IMG/VR virus record: IMGVR_UViG_3300010939_000060
Location: 1 to 35,307 of that record
DNA length: 35,307 bases
Direction: 5' to 3' (one strand)
Source: a virus
This document shows positions 19,897-27,597 of this stretch, in pieces. Within the stretch, counting starts at the first letter, position 1. Each line of letters opens with the position of its first letter. The notes beneath the pieces are model-generated. The model was not told the DNA's origin, did no database searches, and saw nothing but the letters and a program-made list of their open reading frames with translations. The position numbers and the translations under genes are program-made.

Positions 19897-22603
19897 TACA
19901 AATCTTGGTGACGCACTGGTTGAAATCCGGGCCGACTTGGCCCTGATGCGCGCCGACATGAAAAAAGCCAGGGGCATTTTCAGCACCAGCGTCAAACAAA
20001 TTTCCACCAGGATGAAAGCGGCGGGACGGGCCATGTCAATCGCCCTGACCGCGCCCATCATCGCGGCGGGATTTGCCTTTGTTAAATCAGCGACAAAATT
20101 TGAAACATCATTGTCCCGTATCCAGGGGCTTGTTGGTCGGTCCGCTGAGGAAGTCCGGGGCTATGAACAGGCAATCATCGCCCTTGGCCCGGCGGTCGCC
20201 CAGGGACCAAACGTGCTGGCGGAAGCGATGTTCTTCATCACGTCCGCTGGCCTGGAAGGGGCGGCGGCCCTGGAAGCCCTGGAAGCGTCAGCAAAGGCCG
20301 CATCAGCCGGATTGGGGTCGGTGGTATCCGTAGCCGATGCGGTCACGTCAGCGGTCAATGCGTTCCAAGGCCAGATGCTATCCGCCAGTGATGCGGCTGG
20401 TATCTTGGTCGCCACGGTACGGGAAGGCAAGGCGGCGGCCGACAGTATCGGTGCGGCGATTGGGCGCGTCACGGGCATTGCCGCCGCCCTGGGGGCTACC
20501 TTCAATGATATTGGGGCCATTATCGCCCTGCTAACCCGTACCGGCTCCACGGCTGAGGAAGCTGGCACCACCATTGGCGCATTTTTCAACACGCTTGTCC
20601 AGGGGGCCAAGGAGGGTAGCGACCAGGCTGACGCCCTTGATGAAGTCGGGTTATCTTTTGAACAATTGCGGGATGTCATCAAGGGGCCGGAAGGCACCCT
20701 GGGCGTATTACAACTCTTGGCTGAGGCGTTCAAGGGGAATGAAATTGCCCTGGGCAAGGTCTTCCCCAATGTCCGGGCGTTGCGCGGCCTGTTGCAATTA
20801 GTGGGCGACCGGGCGGCTGAGACTGAGACAGTTTTCAAGAGCCTGGCCAATGCCACGGCGGTTGACCTGAATGATGCTTTTGCCGTGGCCGCGCAAACCG
20901 CTGAGTTCAAATTCAATGCCCGGATGGCGGAAATGCAAACCCTGATGAACCAGATTGGCAAGGATGTCTTGCCGATTGTGCTTGAAGGCATAAAATCGCT
21001 TGGCCAGGTGTTGCGGGACGCATCACGCTCTTGGGCCGAAATGAACGATGAAGCAAAACAATCCACGTTTAAAATGTTGGCGCTGACGGCGGCAATCGGC
21101 CCGTTGCTTTTGGTGGTCGGCAGTTTGCTTGGGATTGTAGTCCGCTTGGTGGCCGTCTTCGGTTTTTTACGGGTGGCTTTAGCGGCGCATCCGCTTTTAC
21201 TTGTGGCGGGTATTCTTATCGGGGTCTTCACGGTGATGGCAACCCTGCGTGAAAAAACTGATTTGGCAACCGAGGCATACGAAAGATATCGGGACATTCT
21301 TGATGAAGTAAATGCCCGGCTGGAAAAAATAAAAACCTTGACCGGAGAACTTAAAACTGAGGAAGAAAAATTAACTCAAGCCGTGATTGCTGAAACCCGC
21401 GCTGAAGTTTTGCGGGAAAAAGTCAGGCTGGAAAGCGAACTGGCGGCGGTGCGGGCCAGGGAAAAAAGGGAGAGCGGCAGGGCCGGGCCGCTTGGTGTTA
21501 CTGCCGGTTTGATAGCGGCACAGTCGGAAGCAGCGCGGCTGGAACGGCGGATTGAAGGGCTGGTCCGGGCGCTTGCCGATTTGAACCTTGCGGAGGGGGC
21601 AATTGCCATTGGGTCAATCATGGCGAAAATGGCGGTGATGGCGGAAACGACAAAGGATGCCGTTGATAAAATTGATGACCTTGGTGATGGTGTAATTGAA
21701 TTATCCGATGACTTGGTGGAATTACTGGAGCGGCTCAATCCTGCTGAAGCGCGGATGAAAACCTTCAAAGCGGAAGTGGCATTGTTGAAAGAAGTGCTAG
21801 CAGTAAACGGGCTTCCCGAATATACCGAACAGCTTCAACTTTTGGTTGCCGAATTTATTGAGGGTGAAAAAGAAGCGTCCGGGTTCAACACGCGGATGGC
21901 CCAGGCGAAGGCGGTTTTCACCGCCACCCGAACCCCGCTGGAACAGTTCAATATTGCTTTTGCCGAACTGATAGCGCTGGCCAAAGAGTTTCCTGAAATC
22001 ATCAACGCGGAAACTTTTCAACGCGCCCTGGGGGGTTTGCGGGAAACTTTGGCGGGCGCGACAAAAGGCATCCTGACGGACGCACAGAAAGCCTTGAAAC
22101 AAACTATCCTTGGTGTGTCACGGCTTGTGGGCCGGACCATTGTGGACATCGCCACCGGCGTCAAGGGCGTGCTTGAGGGCTTGAAGGATTTGGCCAAGTC
22201 GATTGCTGATTTTATTCTGCAACGCATCATTTTTGCCCTGATTGACGCAGGGCTTACATTTGCTTTCCCTGGTCTGTTCGGGTCAGCGCAAGGCAATGTC
22301 TTCAGCGGCGGCAAGCCGGTGCCGTTCGCCAAGGGCGGGATTGTTACCGGCCCCACGGTTTTCCCGTTGGCAAGCATAGCTGAAAAAGGACCGGAAGCGA
22401 TTGTCCCGCTGAAGCGCGACAGCGCGGGCAACCTGGGCATCGCCGCTATCGGCGGTGGTGGTGGCGGGTTTACACAGAACCTTGAAATGAACTTCACCAG
22501 CGATGTGAAAAAAAGCACACGGGAAGAAATCCTGAACCTGTTACCGTTGATTGTCCAGGCCACCACGGTTGCAATCGAAAACCGGAACAACCGGAAACGG
22601 TGA
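19886..22603 (+). CDS. Tail tape measure protein
   Basis: This 905-residue protein is the tail length ruler. The N-terminal ~350 residues match the phage tape-measure core (AGRAMSIALTAPIIAAGFAF, then FETSLSRIQGLVGRS and DAFAVAAQTAEFKFN). Hydrophobic segments follow at about 400-450 (LALTAAIGPLLLVVGSLLGIV, LLLVAGILIGVFTVMA), then coiled-coil regions. The C-terminus PFAKGGIVTGPTVFPLASIAEKGPEAIVPL is the conserved end motif. The gene overlaps the chaperone gene by 11 bases. Family length per residue predicts a tail of roughly 135 nm, as an inference. Confidence 0.92.
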   Translation: MPVDTNLGDALVEIRADLALMRADMKKARGIFSTSVKQISTRMKAAGRAMSIALTAPIIAAGFAFVKSATKFETSLSRIQGLVGRSAEEVRGYEQAIIALGPAVAQGPNVLAEAMFFITSAGLEGAAALEALEASAKAASAGLGSVVSVADAVTSAVNAFQGQMLSASDAAGILVATVREGKAAADSIGAAIGRVTGIAAALGATFNDIGAIIALLTRTGSTAEEAGTTIGAFFNTLVQGAKEGSDQADALDEVGLSFEQLRDVIKGPEGTLGVLQLLAEAFKGNEIALGKVFPNVRALRGLLQLVGDRAAETETVFKSLANATAVDLNDAFAVAAQTAEFKFNARMAEMQTLMNQIGKDVLPIVLEGIKSLGQVLRDASRSWAEMNDEAKQSTFKMLALTAAIGPLLLVVGSLLGIVVRLVAVFGFLRVALAAHPLLLVAGILIGVFTVMATLREKTDLATEAYERYRDILDEVNARLEKIKTLTGELKTEEEKLTQAVIAETRAEVLREKVRLESELAAVRAREKRESGRAGPLGVTAGLIAAQSEAARLERRIEGLVRALADLNLAEGAIAIGSIMAKMAVMAETTKDAVDKIDDLGDGVIELSDDLVELLERLNPAEARMKTFKAEVALLKEVLAVNGLPEYTEQLQLLVAEFIEGEKEASGFNTRMAQAKAVFTATRTPLEQFNIAFAELIALAKEFPEIINAETFQRALGGLRETLAGATKGILTDAQKALKQTILGVSRLVGRTIVDIATGVKGVLEGLKDLAKSIADFILQRIIFALIDAGLTFAFPGLFGSAQGNVFSGGKPVPFAKGGIVTGPTVFPLASIAEKGPEAIVPLKRDSAGNLGIAAIGGGGGGFTQNLEMNFTSDVKKSTREEILNLLPLIVQATTVAIENRNNRKR

Positions 22604-22607
22604 GGTC

Positions 22608-23228
22608 ATGGCAATCACTTTTCCCAGGGTCTTTCCGTCAGGTATAGAAATTGCGAAATCCGCCCTTGGATTGGCTTTTCTGAACACTGTTTTTTTTTCT
22701 GATATGGCCAGGGCAATCAGCACCGGACGGGTCAATGACGGCTTGGGCGACCGTTGGGAGGGGGAATGGGAAACCACGCCCTTGACCTTTGACCAGCGCG
22801 CCGAATTGCTGGCCTGGATGATTTCCCTGGAAGGGGGCCTGAAGCTGTTCAAGGCACAAGATTTGGACCGGCTGTTGCCGTCCACAAAGAACGGGTCTTT
22901 TCCCGGCAACGGCCTGGTGATGGGGGCCAGCCAAACCGGGACGCTATTGAATGTTGACGGCTTTCCCATCAACAGCACCATCCTGAACCCCGGCGATTAT
23001 TTTGGATGGGGAAATTTTACGCACATGGTCACGGTTCAGGCCGACACCAATGGGGCCGGTGAAGTCACGCTTGAATTTGAGCCGCCGCTGAAATCGTCGC
23101 CAGCCGACAACGCCGCTATCCTGACGGAAGGATTTTTTTTCCTGGCGCGATTGATTGATGTGCCTTTTGCGGTTAGCGACAACGTGAAGGGGTTGCCGGT
23201 CCGCCTGCGCTTTGTGGAGGATTTGTGA
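22608..23228 (+). CDS. Distal tail protein A (DUF2460-like position)
   Basis: This 206-residue protein opens FPRVFPSGIEIAKSALGLAFLN..., with GDRWEGEWETTPLTFDQRAELLAWMISLEGGLKLFKAQDLDRLLPST in the middle. It follows the tape measure where gene transfer agents encode the DUF2460 distal tail protein and probably forms the tail-tip ring. It is clearly paralogous to the next gene (shared DRWEGE, TTPLT, LLPST, PADNAA and a closing R-F-V-E-D-L). A stop/start overlap (GTGATG) couples the two. Confidence 0.65.
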   Translation: MAITFPRVFPSGIEIAKSALGLAFLNTVFFSDMARAISTGRVNDGLGDRWEGEWETTPLTFDQRAELLAWMISLEGGLKLFKAQDLDRLLPSTKNGSFPGNGLVMGASQTGTLLNVDGFPINSTILNPGDYFGWGNFTHMVTVQADTNGAGEVTLEFEPPLKSSPADNAAILTEGFFFLARLIDVPFAVSDNVKGLPVRLRFVEDL

Positions 23229-23920
23229 TGGTCACATATCCCTTGACATTCCCCACCAGCATCCGTCTTTTCAGGTCGCGGATTGAACTGAATTTCAATC
23301 GGGCAATTTTTGAAGGAGTCTTGACCCGCAAGGTCAGCTTGCAACGTCATGCCGGTGGCACAACCGACCGATGGGAGGGCGAGTTCACCACCACGCCGCT
23401 GACGATTGCGGAAACCCGGACCCTGACGGCTTGGATTTTAAGCCTGCGCGGACGGGTCGGCACCTTCAAGGCATATGACCCGGACAAGCGGTTGCCGTCC
23501 ACATTTGTCGCCGGTAAAGTCACGCTTGATAGTGGCATTGTCAGTTGGGACAGTGAACTTTTTACCTGGGATAATGACAGTTTCCCGAAGGTTTTTGTGG
23601 TCGATGGGGCCAACCAGCAAGGCAATACGCTGAACATCAGGGAAGCCCCGGCCAGCGCCTTGGTGCTGAAGGCAGGGGATTATTTTATGGTTGAAAACCG
23701 GCTGTTGATTTGTGTCGAAAATGTCAACACGGATGGCGCCGGCAAGGCCACCATTACACATCAGCCGCGCATCAAAACGGCCCCGGCTGACGGTGCGGCA
23801 GTTACCACCGAACAGACTTTTTTCATCGCCAAACTTACCAAACAAAAACTTTTGTGGCAGAGTGACAACGTGCAAACCATCCCAATGACCTTGGGATTTA
23901 TTGAGGACCTAACACTATGA
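23228..23920 (+). CDS. Distal tail protein B, paralogue of A
   Basis: This 230-residue protein (MVTYPLTFPTSIRLFRSRIELNFNRAIFEG...) shares TDRWEGEFTTTPLT, FKAYDPDKRLPST, PADGAAVTTEQTFFIAKL and the ending GFIEDL with protein A. It differs by about 24 extra residues (GKVTLDSGIVSWDSELFTWDND) in the middle. The pair probably arose by tandem duplication and may form a mixed ring or different layers of the tail tip. Confidence 0.65.
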   Translation: MVTYPLTFPTSIRLFRSRIELNFNRAIFEGVLTRKVSLQRHAGGTTDRWEGEFTTTPLTIAETRTLTAWILSLRGRVGTFKAYDPDKRLPSTFVAGKVTLDSGIVSWDSELFTWDNDSFPKVFVVDGANQQGNTLNIREAPASALVLKAGDYFMVENRLLICVENVNTDGAGKATITHQPRIKTAPADGAAVTTEQTFFIAKLTKQKLLWQSDNVQTIPMTLGFIEDLTL

Positions 23921-24900
23921 GTGCAATTATCGACATTAATGTCGGCGCTGTCGCCAATGACGGCACCGGCGACAAATTGCGCTCAGGCGGTCAAACCATC
24001 AATACCAATTTTGATGAACTGGATGAACGGACAATCAGGAAAACGGCGGCAGTTACGGCCACCCGTGCATTGGCCAATACCGACCGGGGCGTGTTTTTGC
24101 TGGTGGATACTTCCACTGGCAATGTGGTCCTGACATTTCCTGCCGCCGCCGCCGACCAGAATTTCTGTCTCGGCATCAAAAAAACCACCGGCGATGCCAA
24201 CACCGTGACCATCGCGGTCCAGGCCGGGGAGAAAATGAACGGCACCGTTGATGGCACGATTGTCTTGGACGACCAACACGATACGGTGCTGCTGGCTGGT
24301 AATAATGTCGATGGTTTTGATTTGGTGGTTCAGGGTGTCCTGAACCATGACAATTTACTTGGCTTTGTCGCTGGCGAACATTTTTTGCAAGCCGCCATTG
24401 TCACTGTTGGAACAATTACAACCGGCGTCTGGAACGCAACAGATATACCAATTATAGCCGGTGGCACCGGAGCCTCGACCGCAAGCGTGGCACGCACCAA
24501 TCTTGGCCTCGCTATCGGAGTTAATGTTCAGGCTTTTAATGCCAATAATGCAGTTAAAAATGTTGCGCAGGAATACACGGCACAACAGAATTTCAATGCC
24601 ACCACTTTAACTGATGGGGCGAGTATTGCGTGGAATTTGAACACAAATCAAGTTGCCAAAGTTACCCTTGCTGGTAATCGAACTCTTGTCAATCCAACCA
24701 ACATGAAGGACGGCGCGACCTATATCCTCAAGGTAATACAGGATGCAACCGGAAGCCGGACGCTGGCCTACGGGACTGCCTATAAATGGCCGGGCGGGAC
24801 AGCGCCAACACTTTCCACAGCGGCCAATGCCGTTGATTATCTGACGTTTATTTCAGATGGAACAAGTATGCATGGCGACTCACGCTTGGCGTTTAGCTAA
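23917..24900 (+). CDS. Tail fibre-like protein
   Basis: This is a 327-residue protein. The start MSAIIDINVGAVANDGTGDKLRSGGQTINTNFDELD is a common phage virion module. The middle has VVLTFPAAAADQNFCLGIKK and GGTGASTASVARTNLG, the fibre repeat motif. The C-terminal ~100 residues (SIAWNLNTNQVAKVTLAGNRTLVNPTNMKDGATYIL...) match the end domain of many tail fibre proteins. It probably trimerises. It is coupled by ATGA to protein B and by TAATG to the next gene. Confidence 0.75.
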   Translation: MSAIIDINVGAVANDGTGDKLRSGGQTINTNFDELDERTIRKTAAVTATRALANTDRGVFLLVDTSTGNVVLTFPAAAADQNFCLGIKKTTGDANTVTIAVQAGEKMNGTVDGTIVLDDQHDTVLLAGNNVDGFDLVVQGVLNHDNLLGFVAGEHFLQAAIVTVGTITTGVWNATDIPIIAGGTGASTASVARTNLGLAIGVNVQAFNANNAVKNVAQEYTAQQNFNATTLTDGASIAWNLNTNQVAKVTLAGNRTLVNPTNMKDGATYILKVIQDATGSRTLAYGTAYKWPGGTAPTLSTAANAVDYLTFISDGTSMHGDSRLAFS

Positions 24901-25634
24901 TGTTTACTTTTCCATTTGCACTTTTCAGTGGTGGCGTTCCACCTGGCTACACCACTACCGCCAATGATTATGACGGCACCAATGATTTTGCCTTAAGAGG
25001 AGCAGATTTAACCGGCAACGCTGATGCCAAAACCGGGACTTTCTCCGCTTGGCTAAGATTAGATGGCGGAGATGGCGCTAATCAAGTATTAATAGAGAAT
25101 ACTAGTCGTGGATTTGAGGTATTAAGAGCCAGTGCAAATACACTTGAAATAAGAGGTGAAAACGCTATTGGTAGTCTTATTATGCGAATGGTATCAGCTT
25201 CAACTTATTTAGCATCGGCCAGTCATATTCATCTTTGTGGAACGTGGGATTTGGCTGTGCCAGTCACTCATTTTTTCATTGATGATGTTGATGATGAAGC
25301 CGCGGGGTCAACTGAAATAGATGATACAATTGATTATACCAAAGCGGATTGGGGTATCGGTGCATGGGTTACTGGAGGTTTAAAATTAAATGGTTGCCTT
25401 CAAGAACTTTGGTTTGATAATGTTTTTTTCGATGTATCAGTTTTAGCGAACAGACGCAAATTAATAACTGCCACTCTTAAACCAGTTGATTTAGGTGCTA
25501 ATGGCGAACTTGTAACTGGGACAACCCCGCTAATATATGCTCCTGATGGCGACCCAAGCAATAATAAAGGGACCGGCGGAAACTTCACTATTACAGGCGC
25601 TTTAACCACCTGTTCAACTTCGGCGAGCGACTGA
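24900..25634 (+). CDS. LamG/concanavalin-like receptor-binding candidate
   Basis: This is a 244-residue protein. YDGTNDFALRGADLTGNADAKTGTFSAWLRLDGG, then the central strand set and HIHLCGTWDLAV...HFFIDDVDDEA and GCLQELWFDNVFFD match a LamG/ConA-like jelly-roll that binds carbohydrate. The coding sequence is visibly richer in A+T than its neighbours (many TTA, ATA and AAT codons), a sign of recent exchange. Its place at the tail tip and its fold make it a candidate host-receptor binding protein. Confidence 0.7.
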   Translation: MFTFPFALFSGGVPPGYTTTANDYDGTNDFALRGADLTGNADAKTGTFSAWLRLDGGDGANQVLIENTSRGFEVLRASANTLEIRGENAIGSLIMRMVSASTYLASASHIHLCGTWDLAVPVTHFFIDDVDDEAAGSTEIDDTIDYTKADWGIGAWVTGGLKLNGCLQELWFDNVFFDVSVLANRRKLITATLKPVDLGANGELVTGTTPLIYAPDGDPSNNKGTGGNFTITGALTTCSTSASD

Positions 25635-25635
25635 T

Positions 25636-25923
25636 ATGATTTATCTCAAAATAAATATGGCGCATCCTGATTGGCCTGCTGCCAACCAAGAAATGATAAA
25701 TAGATTTGCGCAGACCCATCCTGAAAATATCCTTTCGGTGAATATCAAAATGGACGGAACCGTGGCCTGGGCAAAACTGGAAGATGATACCGGCTTGGCG
25801 GCAATGTTCCCAGGAGTTATTATAAATCGGGCAACTCCCGGGGCAGAACACATCGCTAAAGTACAGGCAGATATTTATGCACTAGATTGGGAGCCTGATG
25901 AACCGAATTTAACCGGAGCCTAG
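25636..25923 (+). CDS. Hypothetical protein
   Basis: This 95-residue protein (MIYLKINMAHPDWPAANQEMINRFAQTHPENILSVNIKMDGTVAW...) starts one base after the LamG gene's stop. It may be a partner or chaperone of the adjacent fibre proteins, judging only by position. No family is recognised. Confidence 0.55.
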   Translation: MIYLKINMAHPDWPAANQEMINRFAQTHPENILSVNIKMDGTVAWAKLEDDTGLAAMFPGVIINRATPGAEHIAKVQADIYALDWEPDEPNLTGA

Positions 25924-25955
25924 CCATAGAAAGTTGAACAAAAAAGAAATTTATT

Positions 25956-26216
25956 ATGATTAAAAGTTTAAACAGTTTAACTGGCATCCTGGGATTGGGA
26001 ACAGCGGTTTCCGTGACTATCGCGGAACAGACCCAGGTGGAATTGTAACAGCAAATCCAGGCGGCGTCCGTGTCGGGCACCATCGGCGATGTCATGACCA
26101 TAATCGCCGGACTGGTGGGCTTGATTGGCTACGGTTTTTTTGCCTGGAACCAGTTTAAAAAAAGCCAGCATTATGCTGAAAAACGAAAATTGAAAAAAAG
26201 GACAAAGAAAAAATGA
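25956..26216 (+). pseudogene. Small membrane protein gene with in-frame stop
   Basis: A frame of 86 codons plus stop runs from the ATG at 25956 to a TGA at 26214-26216, but a TAA at 26046-26048 splits it after 30 residues. Before the stop: MIKSLNSLTGILGLGTAVSV... After it: QQIQAASVSGTIGDVMTIIAGLVGLIGYGFFAWNQF and a very basic end KRKLKKRTKKK. The part after the stop has one membrane helix; an internal GTG (26068) or ATG (26095) could restart it. It ends in an ATGA overlap with the next gene. A CAA-to-TAA change would explain it. It may be broken, mis-assembled or two peptides. Confidence 0.5.
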
Positions 26217-26515
26217 ACCGTGAAATAAAATGGTCCCTGGGTAACATTGTTGCTACGATTGCTATTTTGACCAGCCTTTACGGGTTCGGGGTTTGGTCCG
26301 GGATAATGTGGGTAACGCTAGACCAGTTTAATGCCGCTGTCGCTCAAATTGATGACCGATTGGGCAAGGTTGAACGGATGCAATATATTGACCGGGTACT
26401 TGAACTTTTAGAAAAGCGCGATGTGCAACAGGGAGTTTTAACCGGGCAAGAACAGGATGAACTTTGCACCAAGGCTGAAATTCTTGGTTGGGAAGTGGAA
26501 AGATGCAGGGGGTGA
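26213..26515 (+). CDS. Single-pass membrane protein with coiled coil
   Basis: This is a 100-residue protein. Residues 10-35 (GNIVATIAILTSLYGFGVWSGIMWV) form a membrane helix, followed by a periplasm-facing coiled coil (FNAAVAQIDDRLGKVERMQYIDRVLELLEKRD). This N-in/C-out layout is seen in inner-membrane spanins and in some holin-like proteins. It overlaps the interrupted gene by four bases. Lysis-related function is possible but not shown. Confidence 0.55.
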   Translation: MNREIKWSLGNIVATIAILTSLYGFGVWSGIMWVTLDQFNAAVAQIDDRLGKVERMQYIDRVLELLEKRDVQQGVLTGQEQDELCTKAEILGWEVERCRG

Positions 26516-26518
26516 GCC

Positions 26519-27169
26519 ATGTCAAGAAACCTTGCCGCCGCCGTTGCTACCCATGTCGCCCAACGCGATATAAATTATGCGTTGTTTTTTGAACTGGATT
26601 TGATTGGCGATTTCACCCGGTTATGGTCCGGCATCGGTACCATCAGCGCGATTTCGCAAAGCTGGCTTGGAGTGGGGGAATTTGGCCAGCTTTCCGGTTT
26701 CGGAGAACCAACGGATTTAACTGAACAAACCATCCAGGCGACCCTCAACCTTATCCCTGAAGATGCCGTTAAGGATTTCATTGCCTTGTTTAAAAATAAC
26801 AAACAAACCGGGCGGGGCTATAAAATCTATGTCGGGTTTTTTGATGATGACCTGAACCTGTTGGGCGGCACCATCAAAACCATGTCGGTCGGTTTCATCA
26901 ACGGCGTATCCATGTTTGATGGCCCGGATTTTGCAATCATCACGCTTGAACTGGCGACCGAAGCAACGCTGTTGACGCGCACCCATTTCTGGAACGTCAA
27001 CAATACCATGCAACAGAAACTTTTCAGCGGCGACAAGGGGCTTGAATATCTCAATGACCTGGATGAAGAACTGCTTTGGGGCATCGCCAGCAAGCAAACC
27101 ATCGGCACCGGGTCAGGCACGCCGTTCAATCCCAATCCACAAAAAGGAATTAATATACAAATAAAATGA
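26519..27169 (+). CDS. Tail hub-associated protein (DUF2163-like position)
   Basis: This is a 216-residue protein. NYALFFELDLIGDFTRLWSGIGTISAISQSWLGVGEFGQLSGFGE is the typical start of a family of tail-tip proteins. The end LEYLNDLDEELLWG is also seen there. It precedes an NlpC/P60-like gene and the hub gene, the same order as g13-g14-g15 in gene transfer agents, where DUF2163 proteins sit at the tail hub. The exact family assignment is uncertain. Confidence 0.6.
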   Translation: MSRNLAAAVATHVAQRDINYALFFELDLIGDFTRLWSGIGTISAISQSWLGVGEFGQLSGFGEPTDLTEQTIQATLNLIPEDAVKDFIALFKNNKQTGRGYKIYVGFFDDDLNLLGGTIKTMSVGFINGVSMFDGPDFAIITLELATEATLLTRTHFWNVNNTMQQKLFSGDKGLEYLNDLDEELLWGIASKQTIGTGSGTPFNPNPQKGINIQIK

Positions 27170-27597
27170 CCGGCTTTTATAATACCTTGAGCACCCGCAA
27201 ACCCAACTGGATGCCGGACCTGGAAGCTGTCATCCGGTCCTGGTCAGAAAAAAAGTTTGCCTGGGGAATTACCGATTGCTGTGTATTTTGCGGGGAATGT
27301 ATTAAGGCCATGACGGGCAACAACCCGTTCACCCCTTTTGCCGGATATAACGACCGCCAGGGCGCGCTGAAGACGCTGAAAGCCAAAGGGAGGGGAACCC
27401 TGCCGACAACCCTTGTGGCGGTATTGGGTGTTCCCCTGCACGTCAGCAAAGCGGCAGCGGGCGATATTGTCCTGAACTGTGATAAAAAGAACCCGGCGAT
27501 TGGCCTGTGTGTCGGGGTGGACAGTCTTTTCATCAGTCCCGATGACGGGCTGATTTACGTTGAAACCAGCACATGCGGAAAGGTCTTTAAAATCTGA
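27166..27597 (+). CDS. NlpC/P60-like tail peptidase (DUF6950-like)
   Basis: This is a 143-residue protein. KKFAWGITDCCVFCGECIKAMTG places a likely catalytic cysteine after TD (C38), followed by a Gly/Ala-rich AAAGDIVLNC and AIGLCVGV, the usual arrangement in tail-associated NlpC/P60-type proteins. Such enzymes open peptidoglycan locally at infection. No clear catalytic histidine can be assigned (H85 in PLHV is a weak candidate), so activity is uncertain. Coupled by ATGA on both sides. Confidence 0.65.
   Translation: MTGFYNTLSTRKPNWMPDLEAVIRSWSEKKFAWGITDCCVFCGECIKAMTGNNPFTPFAGYNDRQGALKTLKAKGRGTLPTTLVAVLGVPLHVSKAAAGDIVLNCDKKNPAIGLCVGVDSLFISPDDGLIYVETSTCGKVFKI

Noticed and set aside
20161-21297. 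Long minus-strand ORF of 378 codons opposite the tape measure gene
   Set aside because: It is an antisense shadow of an alanine-rich plus-strand gene with a clear family match; the composition is Ser/Ala/Arg-rich, with no ribosome binding site or recognisable motif.
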